Part shown: one piece after another, positions 8,649 to 15,837 of the stretch | How the letters are laid out: each line of letters opens with the position of its first letter | Position numbering within the stretch: the stretch's first letter is position 1 | Source: Flavobacteriales bacterium | GTDB taxonomy: Bacteria; Bacteroidota; Bacteroidia; Flavobacteriales_D; Crocinitomicaceae | Length of the DNA stretch: 64,000 nt | Reading direction: 5' to 3' | NCBI GenBank assembly: GCA_947454525.1 | Contig: CANGJM010000006.1 | Coordinates: 94,138-158,137, forward strand | Notes under the pieces: generated by a model | Databases searched by the model: none | What the model was told of the DNA's origin: nothing | Seen by the model: only the letters and a program-made list of their open reading frames with translations | Position numbers and translations under genes: made by a program

Positions 8649-9563
8649 TTAGAATGAATTTAGATAAGCTAGTTCTACGCGTTTTTCATCAACCTTTAAT
8701 TGAACCTTAGCCCCAACGATAACGGAACGATTATCGGCAAAGTGTCCAATTGGAAAATCATAACAAATCGGAATTTTTGAAAAGGTAAAGTGATGTGAAA
8801 CAATTTCTTCAATTGTTAAGCCCGTCGGATTGTCAGTATCCTCTAAATCAGTCATTCCACCAATAATTAAGCCCTTAATTTTTCCTAGTGCACCCGTTTT
8901 TTTCAAGGCAAAAAACATACGATCTAGGTGATATAATTGTTCGGCTAAATCTTCTAAAAATAAAATGCCGCCATCGAAATTCAATGCGTCATCTGTGCCT
9001 AAGAGACTAAATACAATGCTTAAATTTCCTCCGATAAGTGTTCCGTCCGCCGTTCCCTGTTTATTCGATTCATTCGCAGGACAAGTAATCAGAGGGTTTC
9101 CACCTCGTAAAATTTCCAACATTGTTTCCAATGCTTCCGTTGAATTGGACTCAAAATTAAGGGGCATCGAACCATGAATGCTTTGAACACCGAGCTTCAT
9201 CAAACGGTGATGGAAAACGGTAATATCGCTAAAACCAATCATCCATTTGGGTTCGCGCAGCATATTCGCCCAATTTATTTCATCGACGATGCGTACACAA
9301 CCATAGCCTCCTCGTGCACACAAAATAGCCTTCACTTCTGGATGATCGATGCCAAATTGCATGTCTGAAGCTCTTTCTGCATCCGTTCCAGAAAAATAAC
9401 GATGAACACCAAGACAATGCTCACTCAATAGGACACGAAAGCCTTTTTGCTCCAAAAAGTTTTTGGTGTATAAAACAGAATTTGCATCTGTTGCTTTGGC
9501 TGGTGCGGTGATGTAAATTAAATCACCTTCTTTTAATGTGGGTGGTGTGATCATTTTGCTCAT
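8649..9563 (-). CDS. LD-carboxypeptidase, peptidase family S66
   Basis: Cytoplasmic serine peptidase that removes the terminal D-alanine from recycled murein tetrapeptides. The 304-residue protein has the family catalytic residues: the nucleophile serine in MIGFSDITVFH, the glutamate in LFLEDLAEQLYHLDRM and the histidine in PIGHFADN. ARGGYGCVRI precedes the nucleophile. Its ATG overlaps the ispD stop by 4 bp (ATGA), so the two are translationally coupled. No signal peptide is seen, in agreement with LdcA-type recycling enzymes rather than secreted microcin-immunity proteins. Confidence 0.9.
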   Translation of the reverse strand: MSKMITPPTLKEGDLIYITAPAKATDANSVLYTKNFLEQKGFRVLLSEHCLGVHRYFSGTDAERASDMQFGIDHPEVKAILCARGGYGCVRIVDEINWANMLREPKWMIGFSDITVFHHRLMKLGVQSIHGSMPLNFESNSTEALETMLEILRGGNPLITCPANESNKQGTADGTLIGGNLSIVFSLLGTDDALNFDGGILFLEDLAEQLYHLDRMFFALKKTGALGKIKGLIIGGMTDLEDTDNPTGLTIEEIVSHHFTFSKIPICYDFPIGHFADNRSVIVGAKVQLKVDEKRVELAYLNSF

Positions 9564-10225
9564 GAAAATGGAAGAAGTGCTGCTGCTATAGCAAGGTCAC
9601 TTGAAGTGGTGATTTTTATATTTTCTTCGTTACTTTTTACTAAATACGGCTCTGGACCTATTAATCCAACCACGCTTGCATCGTCTGTCATTCCTTCATG
9701 AAAACTTGTTTGATACGCTTTCTTTAGTAATTCCGCCTTAAAACATTGAGGCGTGTGAACTAATTTATAGTCGTTACGATCGACCATTTCAGACCCACCT
9801 TTCGTAAGAACACGCAAGGAATCTTTTACCGCAAGCACAGGAATTACACTTTCTGAATGCGCGAGTCCTTCGATGCAACGTTGAATGGTTTCATGGCTGA
9901 CTAATGGACGAACGCCATCGTGAACCATAATAAAATCGCCTGTACATTGACTTAATGCCATTTGAATGGAGTGGAAGCGTTCCTGTCCGCCAGTGCTCAC
10001 GCGATGTGGAATTTCACAATGAAATGTCTTCAGTAACTCTGTCCAATAAGACATCCAGTCTGCTGGCAAGGTGATGATGATTTCCAAAGTTGAATCAAAT
10101 GAGTGGAATTTTTCCAAACAATGAAGCAGAATAGGCTTGCCTTGAATTTCTAAAAATTGCTTGGGTAAATCAGTCCCCATTCGCTTTCCTATTCCACCAG
10201 CAGTAATGATTACAGATCCTTTCAT
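9560..10225 (-). CDS. ispD: 2-C-methyl-D-erythritol 4-phosphate cytidylyltransferase
   Basis: Third enzyme of the MEP isoprenoid pathway; couples MEP to CTP. The CTP-binding start MKGSVIITAGGIGKRMG and the PKQFLEIQGKPI segment are diagnostic, VHDGVRPLVS is the central substrate motif, and TDDASVVG and the final IKITTSSDLAIA complete the set. At 221 residues it has normal length. First of a two-gene unit with the S66 peptidase. ispG, a later step of the same pathway, is elsewhere in the window (44.3 kb). Confidence 0.95.
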   Translation of the reverse strand: MKGSVIITAGGIGKRMGTDLPKQFLEIQGKPILLHCLEKFHSFDSTLEIIITLPADWMSYWTELLKTFHCEIPHRVSTGGQERFHSIQMALSQCTGDFIMVHDGVRPLVSHETIQRCIEGLAHSESVIPVLAVKDSLRVLTKGGSEMVDRNDYKLVHTPQCFKAELLKKAYQTSFHEGMTDDASVVGLIGPEPYLVKSNEENIKITTSSDLAIAAALLPFS

Positions 10226-10232
10226 AGCCCTT

Positions 10233-10240
10233 CAAAAATA
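10233..10240 (-). promoter_or_regulatory. -7 promoter element for ispD
   Basis: Minus-strand TATTTTTG, a full TAnnTTTG match, only 7 nt upstream of the ispD ATG. This predicts a leaderless or nearly leaderless message. Confidence 0.5.
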
Positions 10241-10255
10241 CGCATTGCCAAGGAA

Positions 10256-11152
10256 TTAATAGGAAAGAATTTTCAATCTTTGGGGAATGATGGAGATTTC
10301 GAAGGATTTCCCTCGAATGTATTCACCGTCCGTTTCGGCGTGTAATTCTTCTGAATCACTAGTTAAGGTCAGTGAATTGCTTTCAAAGTAATGTGCTTCT
10401 GGATGTTTGATGCGCTTGCCCCGTTTCACTTTCACCACATTAAGTAAATAATCAAGCAGCGAGACTTTCGCTAATATGGTCATGTTTAATTTTCCATCTG
10501 ATATTGATGCGCCAGGATGTATGTGTAAACCATTTCCAAAAATGGAGCCGTTGCAGGCTGCTGCCAAAAGTAATTCACCTTTATAGGAAAATTCTCCTGC
10601 GTCTATAGATACATGAGGACGCTTAAATCCAATGAATGTTTTTAAAATCGCTAATCCATACGAAAATCGAGGGCCAAATTTTTGACGAAATTCCGTTAAC
10701 GAAAGGACCACCGACCCGCCAAAACCGATATCCGCAATATTCATAAAATAGCGTGTTTCATGTTCTGTGACCATTTTTCCAATATCAGTTAGGACAACCG
10801 TAGGATGTGTCAATGCGTCGATGAATAGATCAAAATGAAATTTCTGAAAAAATGAACTTTGGTAAAAGTCATTGCCCGTCCCGAAGGGTATGATGGCCAA
10901 AATCGGTAGTTCTGTAGTTTCGGATTCAATTAATCCATTTAAAATTTCGTTTAATGTTCCATCTCCGCCGATAGCAACCATCATCTCAACACTGGAAGCA
11001 TGTTTTTTGGCGATTTCCACCAATTCTTTTCCTTGATTGGATGCGATGAAGTGATACTGATCACCTAGAATTTTTGAACACGTATCGAGAAAACGCTGAA
11101 GGGATGTACTCACTTCTTTACTCCCATTCATTAAAAATAGTGTTTTTCGCAT
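10256..11152 (-). CDS. Diacylglycerol/lipid kinase family protein (YegS/DgkB-like)
   Basis: Member of the DAGK catalytic superfamily, expected to phosphorylate a lipid such as diacylglycerol with ATP at the membrane. The N-terminal half contains AIGGDGTLNEILNGL, the nucleotide-binding GGDGT signature, and IPFGTGNDF, the second conserved motif. The C-terminal half has GNGLHIHPGASISDGKLNMTIL and ends in HAETDGEYI, both usual for YegS/DgkB proteins. Length 298 is normal. The exact lipid substrate cannot be read from sequence. It has its own promoter and lies upstream of ispD. Confidence 0.88.
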   Translation of the reverse strand: MRKTLFLMNGSKEVSTSLQRFLDTCSKILGDQYHFIASNQGKELVEIAKKHASSVEMMVAIGGDGTLNEILNGLIESETTELPILAIIPFGTGNDFYQSSFFQKFHFDLFIDALTHPTVVLTDIGKMVTEHETRYFMNIADIGFGGSVVLSLTEFRQKFGPRFSYGLAILKTFIGFKRPHVSIDAGEFSYKGELLLAAACNGSIFGNGLHIHPGASISDGKLNMTILAKVSLLDYLLNVVKVKRGKRIKHPEAHYFESNSLTLTSDSEELHAETDGEYIRGKSFEISIIPQRLKILSY

Positions 11153-11156
11153 TTTT

Positions 11157-11164
11157 CAAAGATA
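11157..11164 (-). promoter_or_regulatory. -7 promoter element for the lipid kinase gene
   Basis: Minus-strand TATCTTTG, a full TAnnTTTG match, just 4 nt before the ATG at 11152. Transcription would begin at or within the start codon, so the message is predicted leaderless. Confidence 0.55.
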
Positions 11165-11245
11165 ATTGAATATCGCTTTACACAGAATATGTTAAAATCA
11201 TAACTCACAAACAAACGAATGTAAAAAACTAAAATTTCAAATGAT

Positions 11246-11253
11246 TATCTTTG
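11246..11253 (+). promoter_or_regulatory. -7 promoter element for the seven-helix membrane protein
   Basis: TATCTTTG, a full TAnnTTTG match, 4 nt before ATG 11258. Either the message is leaderless from 11258 or translation begins at ATG 11315. Confidence 0.55.
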
Positions 11254-11257
11254 CCGC

Positions 11258-11986
11258 ATGATTATTGGCGCAGATTATGAGAAGTTGGTTTGGAAGTTCG
11301 GTGAATTCACATTGATGGAACCCAATACCCTCATTACAGATACCCTCATGTCAGCTATTTGTTTCTATCTGACCCTGAAACTGTGGAAAGAACATCATCG
11401 AAATCCATTTGTCAATTGGTTTATGGCTTTTTTCTTCGTGTTAGGAATCAGCACATTTGTTGGAGGATTGGGTCATGCCTTTTATTTTTATTGGGGAACA
11501 ACTGGAAAAATACCAGGTTGGATAACTGCAATTATCGCTGTTTTCTGTATCGAACAGGCAATGATATCATTCGTTTATCATAAAACCCTTCAAAAAATAT
11601 ATAAAGGAATGTCTTTCATTAAAATGCTAATTGTTCTCGGCATTTTTCTTCGAATTTGTTTAAATAGTCAAGTGTTCGAAAAGCCAGAATTAGGATTTTT
11701 ACCTATTGCAATCAATACCATTCTCGGAACGATTTTAAGTGCAGGTATTTTAGGTGTGGTATTTTACCGAAAGCATCAAGCTCCTTTTCATTATTTTTCT
11801 TACGGTGTGCTAGCGATGTTACCTGCAGCCTTTGTTTTTCTAATGAAAATAAATTTACATCCGTGGATGGACAAAAATGATGTTTCTCATATCCTATTAT
11901 CGATAGGAAACGTGTTCTTTTATGTGGGAATTATAAAAGTTGCGCCAGAATTAAGCACTAAATTTAATACTGAATTCGAAGGGTAG
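11258..11986 (+). CDS. Seven-helix integral membrane protein, unknown function (DUF6962-like)
   Basis: About seven hydrophobic helices fill the protein, with little soluble sequence. Polar residues inside helices are noticeable: a histidine in GGLGHAFYFYW (helix 2), a glutamate/glutamine pair in CIEQAMISF (helix 3) and DVSHILLSIGN at helix 7. It resembles a bacteroidete family I recall as DUF6962, but I cannot verify this. ATG 11315 (MEPNTLITDTL) is an alternative start, since ATG 11258 is only 4 nt from the -7 element. Its end overlaps the convergent sigma-partner gene by 23 bp. Confidence 0.72.
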   Translation: MIIGADYEKLVWKFGEFTLMEPNTLITDTLMSAICFYLTLKLWKEHHRNPFVNWFMAFFFVLGISTFVGGLGHAFYFYWGTTGKIPGWITAIIAVFCIEQAMISFVYHKTLQKIYKGMSFIKMLIVLGIFLRICLNSQVFEKPELGFLPIAINTILGTILSAGILGVVFYRKHQAPFHYFSYGVLAMLPAAFVFLMKINLHPWMDKNDVSHILLSIGNVFFYVGIIKVAPELSTKFNTEFEG

Positions 11987-12824
11987 AATATTTGGATATC
12001 GTTTTTCCAGAAATTGTTTTCCCCGTTAAGTAGTATATATAAGTTCCAGTCGGACAAACATCACCATCTATTTTCTTTCCATTCCAATTTTCTTGCGGAT
12101 TATTGCTCTTAAAAACAAGTTGATTGTTCTTGTCTAGAATCACTAAACTATAATCAACGAATTCATAGGAACTTAAATCAATGCTGAACTCATCGTTTTT
12201 ACCATCGCCATTTGGGGTGAAAATGTTCGGTAAAACAATCGCTTCTTCTTGAACAGAGGACGCTGATTCAATTTCAAGTGTTACAGGTACATTTGCGATT
12301 GGATGTTGTGAAATTGCTGTACTGTTTTGATTGGACACAATCGTTTGTATTGGAAGCGTAGGAATTACTTCAGGATCTTTGTTAGTCGAAGAAATTTCAG
12401 GACCGCAAGACGCGCTACCGCTGTGTAGAATTCCAGGGCCAAAGCTAGGACCATTGTCCTCTTGAGGGATTTCTGGAATCAAGAATACGTGTTCATAGAT
12501 TTTAGCTGGTTTTGATATTGATTTTATTGCAGCTTTTTGATCATTGGATTTGGTTTGAATCGATGTTTTGTCGATTTCATTAGAGCTCTCCGTTTTTGTA
12601 GATGTTGTTGTTTGATGTGTCAACATCCAGACACCACCAATAACCGCAGCAGCACTTAATCCACCAATGATCGATTTTGTTAGAAGAGATAAACCGCTAC
12701 TAACCACAGTTGTTCCTGAAGTAATGGAAGATGAAACGGAAGCCCATAATTCTGGACTTACTGGCGACTGGTGTTGTGCCAATTTCTCTTGAAACAATTC
12801 TTTTATGAAATCTTTTTCTTCCAT
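11964..12824 (-). CDS. Membrane protein beside an ECF sigma factor, ending in a gliding-type (T9SS type B) C-terminal domain
   Basis: A 286-residue protein whose ATG is 1 bp after the sigma stop. Residues 1-48 are soluble (EEKDFIKELFQEKLAQ), residues 50-69 form one membrane helix (SIIGGLSAAAVIGGVWML), and a low-complexity linker follows. Residues 198-286 form a gliding-motility-type C-terminal domain with LPNIFTPNGDGKNDEF, a W at NWNGK and PTGTYIYYLTG. Position and topology suggest an anti-sigma factor with a periplasmic sensor; no zinc-type anti-sigma motif is visible. A type-B sorting domain on an internal-anchor protein rather than a signal-peptide protein is odd. Confidence 0.8.
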   Translation of the reverse strand: MEEKDFIKELFQEKLAQHQSPVSPELWASVSSSITSGTTVVSSGLSLLTKSIIGGLSAAAVIGGVWMLTHQTTTSTKTESSNEIDKTSIQTKSNDQKAAIKSISKPAKIYEHVFLIPEIPQEDNGPSFGPGILHSGSASCGPEISSTNKDPEVIPTLPIQTIVSNQNSTAISQHPIANVPVTLEIESASSVQEEAIVLPNIFTPNGDGKNDEFSIDLSSYEFVDYSLVILDKNNQLVFKSNNPQENWNGKKIDGDVCPTGTYIYYLTGKTISGKTISKYSTLRIQY

Positions 12825-12825
12825 G

Positions 12826-13350
12826 TTATCTTTTTTCTATACGGTCTTTCAAGTATGCCCTTGCTCTCAAATACTGTGATTTTGAGGTGCTTTCTGTAAT
12901 TCCTAATGCTGTTGCAATTTCTTGATGAGAAAATCCTTCGATGGCAAACATGTTAAATACAACACGGTATCCATCTGGCATAGATTGGACTAATTTCATC
13001 AAATCATCCGCCATTAATTTCTCTGCAATGAATTCGTGTTGTTCAATGCGGTAGGATACTTCTTCAACTTGAATTTCTTTGAGTAGTTTTTTGTCCTTTC
13101 GCAATTGATCCAAACAGGTGTTGACAACTATGCGACGAATCCATCCTTCAAATACTCCTTCGAATTTGTATTCTGGGAGTTTTGAATAAACTTTTACTAA
13201 AGCATCCTGGAGAACGTCCTCTGCTCGCATTTTGTCTTTGACGTAGCGCAGACAAACGGAAAACATTTTAGGGGCAAACATGTCAAACAACGCTTTTTGA
13301 GCCTTTGGATTCCCTTCAATACACTGTTTAATTAATGCAATTTCCTCCAT
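12826..13350 (-). CDS. RNA polymerase sigma factor, ECF subfamily
   Basis: A 174-residue alternative sigma factor. Region 2 spans about residues 8-75 (LFDMFAPKMFSVCLRYVKDKMRAEDVLQD, with FEGWIRRIVVNTCLDQLR); region 4 is at the end, with helix-turn-helix GFSHQEIATALGITESTSKSQYLRAR. ATG 13350 is preferred over 13401, because homology begins at MEEIALIKQC and the upstream residues are unlike the family. The next gene is a membrane protein likely acting as its regulator. The divergent spacer holds a dyad ATACG-N6-CGTAT at 13407-13422, a possible operator. Confidence 0.92.
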   Translation of the reverse strand: MEEIALIKQCIEGNPKAQKALFDMFAPKMFSVCLRYVKDKMRAEDVLQDALVKVYSKLPEYKFEGVFEGWIRRIVVNTCLDQLRKDKKLLKEIQVEEVSYRIEQHEFIAEKLMADDLMKLVQSMPDGYRVVFNMFAIEGFSHQEIATALGITESTSKSQYLRARAYLKDRIEKR

Positions 13351-13440
13351 GCTCGATTTGTTTGACTGCGTTTCGTTTAAAAAAGTTGCATGCCGCAGCA
13401 AAATTCATACGAATTAACGTATTTTCGTTTGCTTAAACAA

Positions 13441-14667
13441 ATGAATATGAAATCCTTTTTATCTATAATTTTCATAATGATGTCTCTTGTTTCTCTTGCA
13501 AAGGTAAATTTGAAAACCGGCATGTGGCAAGGCGAATTAGCCATGAATGATCGTCTTTTCATCCCCTTCCAACTAAAAGTAGAAAAGGAAGGCAAAACGA
13601 TCTTTGTAGTGAATGATTTAGAAGAAATCTTGATGATGAGTCACTCTAAAAAGGACAGCATTTATTTACATTTTCCGATTCAGGATGCCGAAATCATTTT
13701 CAAATTGGAGCAAAATGGCGAGTCAGCACGTGGATATTGGATTAATTACAATAAAAAAGTGCAACAAAAAATTCCATTGAACTTAACTTGGAATGTGGCA
13801 CAAAGATTCCCTCAACTGCATCCAACGAAACCTGTACAGTCGCTTTTCGATGGGACGTGGGAAGTTACTTTTCAACCGGGAACGAAAGACGAAGAGAAAG
13901 CAATTGGAATTTTCAAAGCAGGTAAGGACACAGAAATTGCCGGTACTTTTTTAACCGAAACGGGAGATTATCGTTTTTTAGCTGGAAATAGATCAGGACA
14001 AAATTTTTCTATGTCCACCTTTAATGGTTCGTGGGCAATGATGTTCGAGGCAGAATTACAGTCAGATACCTTAAAAGGTAAATTTTATAGTGGAGTTTCT
14101 TATGTTACAGATTGGATTGCGATACGTAATCCGGAAGCAAAGTTGAGAAATGAAGCATCCTTGACATATGTCATAAATGACCAAGAGGTCAATACTAATG
14201 ACATGGTTCAATTAAATGGAACGTCCTTTTCGCTGAAACCAAATGAAGGGAAGGTCCTTGTTTTGCAAATCATGGGAACATGGTGTCCGAATTGTTTGGA
14301 TGAGGTTCAATTCATGAATCAATTGCACAAAGGTTATGAGCAATTTGGACTTGAAATAGTCGCTCTGGCCTATGAAGTGGGTACGGATGAAAAACAAACG
14401 CGTAAAAAACTAAAAGCATTCAAGAAAAAAATTGGTATGGAATACGACTTAGTGCTTGCTGGAAAGTCCTCGAAAGAAGTAGCGTCAGCTCAATTTCCGA
14501 TGTTAAATGGCATCATGAGTTTTCCAACGACTGTTATTATTGGAAAGGATGGAAAAGTGCTTCATGTGCACACGGGATACAGTGGTCCAGCGACGGGAAG
14601 CGCTCACAAGGAACTCACGGATAAAATCCAATTGGAAATTGAAATGGCATTGGATATTTTGAAGTAA
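13441..14667 (+). CDS. Exported redoxin with TlpA/AhpC-like C-terminal domain
   Basis: An N-terminal signal peptide (MKSFLSIIFIMMSLVSLA) precedes about 240 residues of beta-rich sequence, then a thioredoxin-fold domain from about residue 255 with GTWCPNCLDE as active-site CxxC and the cis-proline region SFPTTVIIGKDGKVL. The family is periplasmic thiol-disulfide oxidoreductases of the ResA/TlpA type; the N-terminal domain is like the lipocalin-like leader domains found with bacteroidete redoxins, which is my inference. Starts at 13441 or 13447 place the signal peptide at the N-terminus. Divergent from the sigma factor and followed by a bidirectional terminator. Confidence 0.86.
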   Translation: MNMKSFLSIIFIMMSLVSLAKVNLKTGMWQGELAMNDRLFIPFQLKVEKEGKTIFVVNDLEEILMMSHSKKDSIYLHFPIQDAEIIFKLEQNGESARGYWINYNKKVQQKIPLNLTWNVAQRFPQLHPTKPVQSLFDGTWEVTFQPGTKDEEKAIGIFKAGKDTEIAGTFLTETGDYRFLAGNRSGQNFSMSTFNGSWAMMFEAELQSDTLKGKFYSGVSYVTDWIAIRNPEAKLRNEASLTYVINDQEVNTNDMVQLNGTSFSLKPNEGKVLVLQIMGTWCPNCLDEVQFMNQLHKGYEQFGLEIVALAYEVGTDEKQTRKKLKAFKKKIGMEYDLVLAGKSSKEVASAQFPMLNGIMSFPTTVIIGKDGKVLHVHTGYSGPATGSAHKELTDKIQLEIEMALDILK

Positions 14668-14681
14668 ATCCGAATGGAAAT

Positions 14682-14711
14682 AAAAAAGGGCTGTGAAAAC
14701 AGCCCTTTTTT
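14682..14711. terminator. Bidirectional terminator between the redoxin gene and mreB
   Basis: Perfect stem AAAAAAGGGCTG / CAGCCCTTTTTT with loop TGAAAA. It has an A-run and a T-run and serves both convergent genes. Confidence 0.9.
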
Positions 14712-14728
14712 ATGTCGTAATGTTCTTA

Positions 14729-15754
14729 TTAGTCTCTAATTAAGAACTGGTATTTATCGATGTTTTTCAATGCGATACTTGTTCCCCTTGCAACGGCGCG
14801 AAGTGGATCTTCAGCAATATGCACAGGTAATTTCGTTTTAGCAGAAATACGTTTGTCTAATCCTCTTAACATGGATCCACCACCTGCTAAATAGATACCT
14901 GTTTTGTAGATATCCGCAGAAAGTTCAGGTGGAGTTAACTCCAATGCACTTAAAATCGCTTCCTCAATTTTTGAAATCGTTTTGTCAAGTGCATGTGCTA
15001 CTTCCACATAAGAAACCATGATTTCTTTTGGAATACCGGTCATCAAATCTCGTCCTCGAACAGCGAAGTCTGCTGGTGGATTATCAAGTTCAGGCAAAGC
15101 TGCTCCAACTTCAATTTTAATTTGTTCTGCTGTACGTTCCCCAACAAGAATGTTGTGTTGACGACGCATGTACTCTTCAATGTCGCTTGTAAAGTCATCT
15201 CCTGCGATACGGATGGATTTGTCACAAACAATTCCACCTAAAGCAATGACAGCAATTTCGGATGTACCACCACCGATATCGATGATCATATTTCCCATTG
15301 GTTCTTCTACATCGATTCCGATTCCAATCGCCGCGGCCATCGGTTCGTGAATCAAATACACTTCTTTTGCACCAGCATGTTCTGCGGAGTCACGAACGGC
15401 GCGTTTTTCAACCTCTGTAATTCCTGATGGAATACAAATCACCATTCGTAAGGTTGGATTGAAAAGGCTTTTCCCTGGATTGATCATTTTGATCATTCCA
15501 CGAATCATTTGTTCGGCACTTTGGAAATCGGCGATTACTCCATCTTTCAATGGACGTACCGTTTCGATTAACTTATGAGTCTTACCGTGCATCTGTTGCG
15601 CCTTTCGTCCAATGGCAACTACCTTGCCTGTTTGAATGTCTTTAGCTACAATGGACGGCTCGTCAACCACGACTTTATCATTCCAGATGATAAGTGTGTT
15701 TGCTGTCCCTAAGTCAATCGCAATTTCTTGCGTTAAAAAACTAAAAAATGCCAT
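14729..15754 (-). CDS. mreB: Rod shape-determining protein MreB
   Basis: Bacterial actin that organises lateral-wall synthesis. The 341-residue protein begins with a membrane-binding hydrophobic stretch (FFSFLTQEIAIDLGTANT), whose IDLGTANT is the phosphate-1 motif. MIIDIGGGTSEIAVIALGG is the phosphate-2 motif and GIYLAGGGSMLRGLD the adenosine motif. The usual mreC, mreD and pbp2 do not follow; the gene is closed by a terminator. purH lies upstream on the same strand with an 83-bp gap in which I see no exact -7 match. Confidence 0.96.
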   Translation of the reverse strand: MAFFSFLTQEIAIDLGTANTLIIWNDKVVVDEPSIVAKDIQTGKVVAIGRKAQQMHGKTHKLIETVRPLKDGVIADFQSAEQMIRGMIKMINPGKSLFNPTLRMVICIPSGITEVEKRAVRDSAEHAGAKEVYLIHEPMAAAIGIGIDVEEPMGNMIIDIGGGTSEIAVIALGGIVCDKSIRIAGDDFTSDIEEYMRRQHNILVGERTAEQIKIEVGAALPELDNPPADFAVRGRDLMTGIPKEIMVSYVEVAHALDKTISKIEEAILSALELTPPELSADIYKTGIYLAGGGSMLRGLDKRISAKTKLPVHIAEDPLRAVARGTSIALKNIDKYQFLIRD

Positions 15755-15837
15755 GTTGAATCCAACTAGTGATTAAGTTGTTCCTTTTTCGAGAGATTCG
15801 GAGAAAAGGTTACAATTTAATGTAAATATATGTAAAG

